Below, piece by piece: positions 55,941 through 63,397 of a DNA stretch of 64,000 nt. The first letter of the stretch is position 1. Each line of letters opens with the position of its first letter. Source of the stretch: CAVXYG01 sp963706835 (GTDB lineage Bacteria; Actinomycetota; Actinomycetes; S36-B12; GCA-2699445); assembly GCA_963706835.1 (NCBI GenBank), contig CAVPOB010000008.1, forward strand, positions 124,001 to 188,000, in the 5' to 3' direction. The notes beneath the pieces are model-generated. The model made no database searches, had not been told where the DNA came from, and was given only the letters and a program-made list of their open reading frames with translations. The translations under genes were made by a program, and so were the position numbers.

Positions 55941-57497
55941 TCAGCCTGTCGCCAGCGCCGCAAGCACGCGCTCCCGGGCGACCGGGCCCACGTCGGGGTC
56001 CGGGTCGGTGAGCAGGGCGGCCATCTGGCCCGGGCCGACCTTGACGTTGCGGGCCAGCCCCAGCCGCACCAAGGCGTCAGCATGTACGGCTGCGCAGTCG
56101 AGCAACTCCCGCTTGGTCGTGACGGCGGCGACGATCGGACCCACGACTGGGATGTCCAGCGTGTCGTTCGACCACTCCGAGGCCGGCGGCACATCACCCC
56201 TGCGCAGGAAGTCGCGCGGAGCAGGTCCGGCGGCGTCCATGCCGGCCAGCAGGATCCGCAGAGCTGCCGGGCCGGCCGCCGCGTTGCCCGCCAGCTCCCG
56301 GCGCAAGTCAGGGTCGTGATCTGCCGCGAGCCTGCGCTGGGCATCGCTTCCGAGCACCGGATGAGCGGCTGCCACACGACGGACCCTCCGCCGCGGGTCC
56401 CCGGCGAGCAGATCGGCTGCCGCAGCGTCCAAGGCGGGTGAAGCGGCCAGAGCGGCCCGCACCTTGGCGCTGGGGTCCGCAGCCAGGAGCAGTTGCAGGT
56501 CGGCGCCGAGGTGCGGGTGGCCGGCCAACTGCCGTCGAATGGCCTTGCCGCGGTGAACGAGGGTCGACAGCGCTGACCCGCCCAGCATCGGATTGCCCGC
56601 CAGCGCTCGCGCGACCACGCCGGATGGATCGGCGAGGAGGGCGGCGGCGCGCTCGGGGACCAGCCCGGTGTTGGATGCCAGTCCGGCCCGTACCGCTGCT
56701 CGATCGTCGGAGGCCAGCCCGGCCTGCAGCGGCTCGGCCAGCGACGGATTGGCAGCCAAGACTGCCACCGCTGGCTCGGTACCGGTCCGGAGCAACGTCC
56801 GTTGCGCGGTCCTCGGCAGTCGAGGATTGCCGGCGAGCGCGCATTGCACCAGTTCCACATCACGGGCCAGCGCCCCCTGGACCTCTGGCGGGGTCGCCGG
56901 GTTCGCCGCCAGCGCCTCCCGTACCCAAGGATCGGCATCCGCCAGCAGGAGCGACGCCGTAGCTGCGCCGATCGCGCCATTCCCGGCCAGCCTGACGCGC
57001 ACGCCGACCGCCGGGTGGCGCGACAACTGCAGCATCACGTCCTGCGCCAGCGCCGGGTTGCCGGCCAGCGCGCTGACGACGAACCGGTCATCGTCGCCGG
57101 CCAGCGCGCGCTGCGTGGGTGCCGGCAGCGCGGGATTGCCGGCCAGGGCCCGGTGCACCGCTTGCTCGGGCCAGGCCCGCAGACGCCGGTGCACCGACGC
57201 GGGGATCGCTGGATTGGCAGCCAGAGCGACCCGCACATCCGTCGCCGGGTGCGCCGCCAGGGCGGTGGCGGATGCGGCGGTCAGGCCCGGATGCGCGGCC
57301 AGCCCGGCAAGCACCCAGTCGCGGCCCTCGAGCAGGACCTCCTGTACGGCGCCGTGCAACTGCGGATTGCGCAGCAGTGCCTCGATGACCGACGCTGCCT
57401 GCGACGACGAGGCGAGGGCGAGTTGCTCGCTCTTGCTGGTCGATGGGTCGGCGGCCCGCTGCGCGCGACTGGGCGGCGGCTCCCGGCCGCTCACCAC
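55941..57497 (-). CDS. Leucine-rich repeat variant (LRV) protein, copy 1
   Basis: A 518-residue cytoplasmic protein made almost wholly of tandem repeats of about 24 residues with the pattern VRxALAxNPALPxxxxxxLAxDPD, for example ALAGNPALPAPTQRALAGDD and ALAANPAIPASVHRRL. This is the LRV fold (alternating alpha and 3-10 helices), a solenoid that usually binds proteins. About 17 repeats fit. The C-terminal 90 residues form a cap shared with copy 2 (VVGPIVAAVTTKRELL, RLGLARNVKVG). The GTG start overlaps the end of copy 2. Confidence 0.85.
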   Translation of the reverse strand: MVSGREPPPSRAQRAADPSTSKSEQLALASSSQAASVIEALLRNPQLHGAVQEVLLEGRDWVLAGLAAHPGLTAASATALAAHPATDVRVALAANPAIPASVHRRLRAWPEQAVHRALAGNPALPAPTQRALAGDDDRFVVSALAGNPALAQDVMLQLSRHPAVGVRVRLAGNGAIGAATASLLLADADPWVREALAANPATPPEVQGALARDVELVQCALAGNPRLPRTAQRTLLRTGTEPAVAVLAANPSLAEPLQAGLASDDRAAVRAGLASNTGLVPERAAALLADPSGVVARALAGNPMLGGSALSTLVHRGKAIRRQLAGHPHLGADLQLLLAADPSAKVRAALAASPALDAAAADLLAGDPRRRVRRVAAAHPVLGSDAQRRLAADHDPDLRRELAGNAAAGPAALRILLAGMDAAGPAPRDFLRRGDVPPASEWSNDTLDIPVVGPIVAAVTTKRELLDCAAVHADALVRLGLARNVKVGPGQMAALLTDPDPDVGPVARERVLAALATG

Positions 57498-59080
57498 AGC
57501 CCCGCCATCGCAGTCAGCAGGCGGCGCCGCGCTGCGCCCGCAATCGCGGGATCGGGGTCGTGGAGCAGGGTCTGCAGCATCGGTGCCTTCACCTTGACGT
57601 TGCCGACCAGTCCCAGCCGGACGAACCGGTCAGGGTGGCGGGACGCGGCGCGCTGCACGTTGGACTTGCCGGTCAGCGCAGCGACAACGGGGCCGAGCAG
57701 CGCGTGCCCGAGGTGCTCGGGGCGCCAATACGTGGCGGAGCCGAGATCGGCGCGGTCGCTGAGGGCCAATCGCACTTCGCAGCGTTCCGAGGGCCCGTGC
57801 GCCAACTGCGTGATCAGGCACTCGACGGCCTCGCGGCGCAGGGCGCTGTTGCCGGCAAGGCCGCATCGCACGCTGGTCGCCGGGTCTGCAGCCAGGCGCA
57901 GCATCACGTCGGCGCTGATGCGCGCGTTCGTCGCGAGCATGCGACGCACCCACGTGTCGGGATCGTTCGCAAGGACATCCTGCAGATCGCTCTCGGTGAC
58001 GTCGGATGCGATCAGCGAGCGGACCCCGCTGCTGATATCTCGTGCCAGCACACGGCGCACGGCGGGGTCGGGACACCAGCAGGCAAGCGTGCGCCGTGCA
58101 TCTGGCCCGCCATCGGTGGCCAATGACATCCGCACCGCAGGCGTTGCGCTCGGATTGCCGGCCAGTGCCGCCTGAGCCCTCGGACCGCACCGCACGACAA
58201 CGGTCTGGGACTCCTCAGTCAGCGACGTATTTCCGGCCAGCGCCACCACCACCGACCACACGTCCCGGGCCAGCACGGCCTGGGCCACGGCGGGCAGCGA
58301 AGGGTTCCCCGCCACCGCCTCGCGCACCGACTCCTCCGGGCTGGACGCCAGCAGGGCAGCTGTTTGGGGTATCAGCGCAGGATTGGCGGCGAGTTGCTGT
58401 CGGACGATGAGGTCCGGGTGTCCCGCCAGCACGTGCTGCCACTGCGGGAGCAGCGCCGGATTGGTCGCGAGGCCGCGCAGTACGGCGCGCGAGCGATCAC
58501 CTGCCAGGCGGTCCTGATCCTCGGGGGCCAGCGCCGGGTTCCCGGCTGCGGCAGCGCGCACGCGCCAGTGGCGGTCTGCGGCCAAGCGCCCCAGCAGGTC
58601 CGCTCGCACGCTGGCGTTCCCCGCAAGGCGTGCTCGCGGGGCTGTGCTGGTGTGGCTGGCCAAGCGCGGCTGCAGCCGGGGCGCGAGGCTGCCGTTGGCG
58701 GCGATCGCCCGGTCGATCTCGTCCTGGGCGAACCGCAGCAGGGATTCTTGGGCGGCAGTGTCGAGATTGGACCGCCGTGCCAGCCGGACACGATGCTCCA
58801 GTGGGCCGCGCCGGGCGAGATGGCGCTGCGCGGCAGGGGTCAGGGACGGGTTGGCGATCAGCCCCGACCTCACGTACTGGCTGCCATGGCGGCACAACTG
58901 GGTCTGCACCCTCCGATCGAGGGCCGCGTTGGCGGCCAGCGTGGCGACCACGTCGAGGTTGGTGCTGCCGGCTAATCGGCGCTGCTCGTCCACTGCCAGT
59001 TTCGGCATGCCGGCCAGGGTCAGGTCGCTCGGGCGCATCGGCCGGATCGGATGCATCGAGCCTTGCTGGACGTTGGGCAC
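57491..59080 (-). CDS. Leucine-rich repeat variant (LRV) protein, copy 2
   Basis: A 529-residue paralogue and operon partner of the previous gene, upstream of it in transcription. Repeats include LAANAALDRRVQTQL, AAAGNPALAPEDQDRLAGDR and LATNPALLPQWQHVLAGHPD. The C-terminal cap matches copy 1 (LLGPVVAALTGKSNVQ, RLGLVGNVKVKAP). The two proteins differ clearly in sequence, so the duplication is old. The start could be GTG at 59080 or ATG at 59056. Confidence 0.85.
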   Translation of the reverse strand: MPNVQQGSMHPIRPMRPSDLTLAGMPKLAVDEQRRLAGSTNLDVVATLAANAALDRRVQTQLCRHGSQYVRSGLIANPSLTPAAQRHLARRGPLEHRVRLARRSNLDTAAQESLLRFAQDEIDRAIAANGSLAPRLQPRLASHTSTAPRARLAGNASVRADLLGRLAADRHWRVRAAAAGNPALAPEDQDRLAGDRSRAVLRGLATNPALLPQWQHVLAGHPDLIVRQQLAANPALIPQTAALLASSPEESVREAVAGNPSLPAVAQAVLARDVWSVVVALAGNTSLTEESQTVVVRCGPRAQAALAGNPSATPAVRMSLATDGGPDARRTLACWCPDPAVRRVLARDISSGVRSLIASDVTESDLQDVLANDPDTWVRRMLATNARISADVMLRLAADPATSVRCGLAGNSALRREAVECLITQLAHGPSERCEVRLALSDRADLGSATYWRPEHLGHALLGPVVAALTGKSNVQRAASRHPDRFVRLGLVGNVKVKAPMLQTLLHDPDPAIAGAARRRLLTAMAGLW

Positions 59081-59419
59081 TACTGGCTCCCCCGAGACGC
59101 AGGACGCAGGACGCGGGCGAGCGCATCGACGCTTCCCCCGCTCCCTACCGTGCCCCAGGGGTCCGACGCAGCACGCGAGCGCAGCGGCCGGGGGAACTGG
59201 GAGGGGATACTCGCGCGCGGCCGAGGCATCCTGCTGTCGGCAGTCATGCTCTCACCGAGGCCCGCAGCGGGCACCGGTGCGCGACGGCCGCAGCAAAGGC
59301 GCTAGACAGTCCACGGAACGTGCCCAGAGCCGCGCCGCATCCTGCGCGGCTGAGCCTTCGCGTGTACGCGGGCCGCGTGCGGCCCTGCTGTCAGTCCCGG
59401 GCCGCGTGCGGCCCTGCTG
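59081..59419. other. Gene-free stretch upstream of the LRV operon
   Basis: I see no supported gene in these 339 bp. The region should hold the promoter of the LRV operon. Its right end contains the first 29-bp tandem unit described below. Confidence 0.5.
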
Positions 59420-59428
59420 TCAGTCCCG
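59371..59428. repeat. 29-bp tandem duplication with hairpin
   Basis: Two identical 29-bp units in tandem, each beginning with the perfect inverted repeat GGGCCGC-GT-GCGGCCC. The second unit covers the stop codon region of the solute-binding fusion gene; the first lies just after it and may serve as its terminator. Confidence 0.9.
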
Positions 59429-61237
59429 GGCCGCGACCCGGTCGCCGTCCTCCTCGTGTGCCATCTCCATGATCTCGTCGGCCAGCGGGTGCGGCTTCAG
59501 CAGCGCCCGCACTAGGGCGGCCAAGGCGAGGAACAGTGCGACGGTTGCCGCGGAGGTCCACGGCGACGGGTTGGTCGGCTGGGTGAGGTCCTCCGGGTCG
59601 GTGATCGGTGCAGGCGCACGTGGCAGGACCGGGTCGACTCGAGGTTCGCTGAGGCTGGCGCGGATCGATTCGATGGCGGCGGGCGCCAGCGGTTGGCCGG
59701 GCCCGCCGACAAAGGCGCCTGGTCCGTGGATCCCGGGGACCACATCTTCGCTGACCGGTCCCAGGGCCACGGTTTCCTGCGACACCGACGCCACCGTCTC
59801 AGTCACGCCCTGATATGCCCGCACCGGGATCTGTCCGATCCTCAAGTGCGGGGAGTTGAGGACGAGCTCGTCGCTGTCCAGCTCGATCGATCGCAGCGCC
59901 AGCCCGTCGTCAAGTGCCTGTTGCACCTGCGGGTGTCCCAGCGGGCTGACCACGAGCGCAGCGTCGGCACCGCCGTTGAGCACCTCGGCAGCCCGCTCGG
60001 CAATGGTGGCCCCGGGCAGGCTGAGCAGTTCCACGTCCTCTACGGTCTGCGCCTCGATCAGGGTCTGCGCCGTCTCGCCGCTGGTGCTGCCCGGGCCACC
60101 GACGGCCCACGTGGTCAGATCCGTGGTCTCTGGCCGCGTCAGCACCTGTACCGTCCGCAACCCCACTGCCGCAATGGCCTCCAGCGCTTTGACCGGACGC
60201 TCCGGACCGGATGCGCGGTAGGTGGGCTGGAACACGGTTTCGGCGTCCGCGATGGCGATGCGGGCATCGCCGCGCACTACGGCATCGGCCGGATCCTCCA
60301 CCGACAGCACCGAGATGGGGCGGCCGACGCAGGCGGCGCGGATCGCTTCGATGGCACGGCCGGTGGCACCTGCCAGTTCGTCATCGGGTCCGATGGCGAT
60401 CACGACGGCATCGCCGCGAGCCTCCTGCAGGGTGCCATCGAGAAGTCCCAGTTCGGTCAACGCCTCTTGCGCCACGACAGCAGGGTCGCGCTGCTCGAAA
60501 TCCACCTGCGCGATGAGTTCGCTCATCTGATCCGCATCGATGCGGTCCGCCAGATGTTCCAGCGTGGCGCCGATCTCCGGGTACTGCGACAGCAGGGAGG
60601 TGCGGGCGATCGGCGCTGCGTCGTAGGCCGGATAGAACTCCAGATCGTCCTCCAGGGCGACCAGTTCGAACTCCCGCAGTTCCGGGTCGGTGGACAAGCC
60701 GACGGCGACGTCGGCTGCGCCGGTGCGCAGTGCGCCGTACAGCTCGGCCTTGTCGTCGGTTGCCAGTACCCCGGGGTCCACGGCCAGGCCGTAGCGCGAG
60801 GCTAGCGCTGACAGGCCATCCACCGGCCGGCGCAGATAGTCGGTGCTGGTCACGAAGCGCAGTGGCGGTAGCGCGGCATCGGCGAGGTCGGAGATGGTGG
60901 CGAGGTCTGCGCGCTGGGCGGACTCCGGGGTGACCGCGAGCACGTAGTCGTTGCCGACCCCGAGCCTGGGCAGCCAGGTCACATCGTCGTCGGCCGAGGC
61001 CTGCTGCACCAGGTCGAAGGCGAGATCGCCGTCGGCCGCCGCCGGTCGGCCGAGCCGGAGCAGGCCGGTGCCGGTGTACTCGACATGGACGTCGATCGTG
61101 CCGTCCTCCAGGCCGCGGTAGGGCGACACGCCCGAGGGGTAGGGCACGATGCGATCCACCCGGATCCCTTCATCCTCGGCCAGCTGCGCGATCATCTCGG
61201 CAAGAATCTGCTGTTCGGTGAAGTCTTTGGCGCCCAC
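59420..61237 (-). CDS. Fusion of an OpuAC-type and a TAXI-type solute-binding domain with a C-terminal membrane helix
   Basis: From the GTG at 61237, residues 1 to about 270 are a glycine-betaine/osmoprotectant binding domain (GAKDFTEQQILAEMIAQL, GTIDVHVEYTGTGLL). Residues about 300-515 resemble TAXI-type receptors (DAVVIAIGPDDELAGATGRA, ALEAIAAVGLRTVQVLTRPE, VGGPGSTSGETAQTLIEAQ, GGADAALVVSPLGHP). A membrane helix (AATVALFLALAALVRALL) and an acidic tail end the protein. Just upstream in frame, GLTSC looks like a lipobox, but no start codon lies near it; the sequence before it belongs to repeat element 3. No permease or ATPase gene is adjacent. Confidence 0.7.
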   Translation of the reverse strand: MGAKDFTEQQILAEMIAQLAEDEGIRVDRIVPYPSGVSPYRGLEDGTIDVHVEYTGTGLLRLGRPAAADGDLAFDLVQQASADDDVTWLPRLGVGNDYVLAVTPESAQRADLATISDLADAALPPLRFVTSTDYLRRPVDGLSALASRYGLAVDPGVLATDDKAELYGALRTGAADVAVGLSTDPELREFELVALEDDLEFYPAYDAAPIARTSLLSQYPEIGATLEHLADRIDADQMSELIAQVDFEQRDPAVVAQEALTELGLLDGTLQEARGDAVVIAIGPDDELAGATGRAIEAIRAACVGRPISVLSVEDPADAVVRGDARIAIADAETVFQPTYRASGPERPVKALEAIAAVGLRTVQVLTRPETTDLTTWAVGGPGSTSGETAQTLIEAQTVEDVELLSLPGATIAERAAEVLNGGADAALVVSPLGHPQVQQALDDGLALRSIELDSDELVLNSPHLRIGQIPVRAYQGVTETVASVSQETVALGPVSEDVVPGIHGPGAFVGGPGQPLAPAAIESIRASLSEPRVDPVLPRAPAPITDPEDLTQPTNPSPWTSAATVALFLALAALVRALLKPHPLADEIMEMAHEEDGDRVAARD

Positions 61238-61290
61238 CGTGATGCTGCTCAGCGCGACGCCGCACGACGTGAGCCCCGGGACGGCAACTG

Positions 61291-61515
61291 TGCACCCGGG
61301 GTGGGGGTTTGCACCCGGGGCGGGGGCTGTGAGCGCCTCCGGGACGGCAACTGTGCACCCGGGGTGGGGGTTTGCACCCGGGGCGGGGGCTGTGAGCCCC
61401 GATTCGACCGGTACAGCCACCGCGATGGGTGCAAACCCCCGAACCGGGTGCAGTCCTGCCCCGCATACCGGACATTCCACCCCCGCGACGGGTGCAAACC
61501 CCCAAGCCGGGTGCA
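61291..61515. repeat. Dyad repeat element, copy 3
   Basis: Same geometry as the other two: TGCACCC pairs at 61291/61310 and 61354/61373 (63-bp period), GGGTGCA pairs at 61427/61446 and 61490/61509 (63 bp), centre gap 47 bp, total 225 bp. The two reverse pairs with their linkers are almost identical 63-bp tandem copies. Its left edge is 27 bp from the lipobox-like codon of the solute-binding gene. Confidence 0.9.
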
Positions 61516-61693
61516 GCCGTGGCCCGCGCGCCGAGACCTTCCGCCCCCGCACACCATCCGCTACCCCCGGCGTCAGGTGCAGACCCGCCCCGGCGCGAGT
61601 GGGCTGGGGCCGCCCAAGCATCTGGACCCGCTGGGCACCGCAGACCAGGTCCCGGCGCCAGATCCCGGCGCCAGGCACGGCGACAGGCGGTCC

Positions 61694-61741
61694 GCCAGGC
61701 ACCGCGCCAGGCACCGCGCCAGGCACCGCGCCAGGCAGTCG
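61694..61741. repeat. 12-bp minisatellite
   Basis: Three perfect copies of GCCAGGCACCGC and a partial fourth. Degenerate relatives (GGCGCCAGATCCC) precede it from about 61650. It lies in the 660-bp gene-free stretch between the solute-binding and WS/DGAT genes. Confidence 0.9.
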
Positions 61742-61791
61742 CCAGAGCCCATCACACTCCCGATTGCGATGAGCCCGGTATCCGTCGTCGT

Positions 61792-61853
61792 CCACGCGCC
61801 ACGCGCCACGCGCCACGCGCCACGCGCCCGCGCCACGCGCCACGCGCCGCGCG
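61792..61853. repeat. 7-bp minisatellite
   Basis: About nine units of CCACGCG, one shortened to CCCGCG and the last CCGCGCG. Seven-base units cannot keep one reading frame, so it is not coding. Confidence 0.9.
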
Positions 61854-61898
61854 CCGGGGCGCCCCGCTGATCGCGGCCCGCGCCGCCGGGGTGGCTCC

Positions 61899-63299
61899 TC
61901 AGGAACTGCGGGCGGCGGCCAACAGGTCTGCCTCGGCCTGTCGCAGGTGCCCGATGAAGACATCCACGTCGGCCACCACGTCGCGGTCGACCATGATCCC
62001 GAAATCCATCACCCCGTTGTAGGAGATGACAGCCACGGACAGCGCCTGCTGCGGTCCCACCCAGGGCAGCGGAGACAGCGCCAGCATCTTCGAGCCGTAC
62101 ATGTAGACGGGGAACTGCACCCCGGGGACGTTGCTGACGAGCAGGTTGAACAGCAACTTGCCGAAGAACAGGCGGGTGGTTTGGGCCAGGATGGTCGGCG
62201 CCAAGAAGTTCGTGGCCCGCAGCACCGCACTGACCCCGGTGCCGACGCCGCTCTCCTTCATGGCCTTCATCCGATCCACCACCGTGGCGTGGCGCTGGGC
62301 GGCGGGCATGTCCGAGACCGGCAGCTGGACGACGAGCACGACGAAGACGTTGCCCTGGTCGCCTCCGGAGCTGGACTCGGTGCGCACCGCGCTGGGGATC
62401 TCGGCGCGCAGCTCCATGCCATCGGTGTCCACGCCGTGGTCGCGGAGGTAGCGGCCGAGGGCATCGCCGGTGACCGCGAGCACCACGTCGTTGATCGTGC
62501 CGCCGAGCGACTTGCGGATCTCCTTGAACTCCGACAGCGGGAATGGGGTCGACATGTAGCCGCGGTTGGGCCCGGTCTCGACGTTGAGCGGTGTCGAGGG
62601 TGGTAGCGGCAGCGCCGCGGCGGCCGTCTCGCCCAGCCCTTTGGCGACGTCGAGGATCTTGGGGCCGGCGTCGCCGGGGTTGGCGATGACCGAGCGCAGG
62701 CTGGTGGCGGCATCCTTGGCTGTCTGCACGTTGCGTCGCACCTGGGCGCGGAGCAGATCGGTGCGGGAGGGTTCCGGCCGGGGCTCGGTGGTGGCCGGCT
62801 CGACCTCGCGCGGCTCCGGGCCGAAGTCCAGCAGCGCGGCGAACAGGTCGATGGCGCCCAGGCCGTCCACCATCGTGTGGTGCATCTTGGCGATCAGGCC
62901 CCACCGGTCGCCCGCCAAGCCCTCCACGAACCAGATCTGCCACATCGGCTTGTCCCGCTCGAGGCGTACCGAGAAGACCTCCCCGATGAGGTCGTTGAAC
63001 TCGGCGTCACTGCCCGGCCTCGGCAGTGCGGCTGCCAGCACATGCCGGGTGATGTCGAAATCCGGATCATCCACCCACGACGGCTTCCCGGCCCCCGGGA
63101 TGGCCTGGAACGCCAACTTCTGCTGGAAGCGCGGCGCCAGGTGGATGCGGGAGGCGATGAAGTCGCGCAGGTCCGAGGCCAACGGCGCCGGTCCCTCGAA
63201 GGTCATCACGCTGCCGATGTGCATGTGCGTGCTGCTCTTGTCCTCGATGCCGAGGAACTGCCAATCCAGTGCCGAGACCCGTTGCATCTGCTCTGCCAT
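61899..63299 (-). CDS. Wax ester synthase / diacylglycerol acyltransferase (WS/DGAT)
   Basis: Makes wax esters or triacylglycerols from acyl-CoA. The active-site motif is AKMHHTMVDGLGAIDL (HHxxxDG). The opening MQRVSALDWQFLGIEDKSS, WVDDPDFDITRHV, SLGGTINDVVLAVTGDALGRYL and the C-terminal NVPGVQFPVYMYGSKMLAL and SYNGVMDFGIMVD are all family blocks. Length is 466 residues, as usual. GGGAGGA precedes the ATG at 63299. The frame stays open upstream, but that part belongs to the neighbouring surface protein gene. Confidence 0.93.
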   Translation of the reverse strand: MAEQMQRVSALDWQFLGIEDKSSTHMHIGSVMTFEGPAPLASDLRDFIASRIHLAPRFQQKLAFQAIPGAGKPSWVDDPDFDITRHVLAAALPRPGSDAEFNDLIGEVFSVRLERDKPMWQIWFVEGLAGDRWGLIAKMHHTMVDGLGAIDLFAALLDFGPEPREVEPATTEPRPEPSRTDLLRAQVRRNVQTAKDAATSLRSVIANPGDAGPKILDVAKGLGETAAAALPLPPSTPLNVETGPNRGYMSTPFPLSEFKEIRKSLGGTINDVVLAVTGDALGRYLRDHGVDTDGMELRAEIPSAVRTESSSGGDQGNVFVVLVVQLPVSDMPAAQRHATVVDRMKAMKESGVGTGVSAVLRATNFLAPTILAQTTRLFFGKLLFNLLVSNVPGVQFPVYMYGSKMLALSPLPWVGPQQALSVAVISYNGVMDFGIMVDRDVVADVDVFIGHLRQAEADLLAAARSS

Positions 63300-63397
63300 G
63301 GCGTCCTCCCGAATCCGTCTGCGGCACACCCTATGCCCAGGTGCGTGCCTATGCCGGATCAAGCGCGGGGAGCCGGTGACAGCCGCGCACAGCCCAC

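Noticed and set aside
4703..61515. The repeat clusters as CRISPR arrays
   Set aside because: Units are 19 bp in pairs with inverted halves, spacers are only 5 bp or fixed linkers, and no cas genes are present.
61238..61963. N-terminal extension of the solute-binding fusion gene to 61963
   Set aside because: The extra 242 residues come from the repeat element and minisatellites and look like translated repeat DNA.
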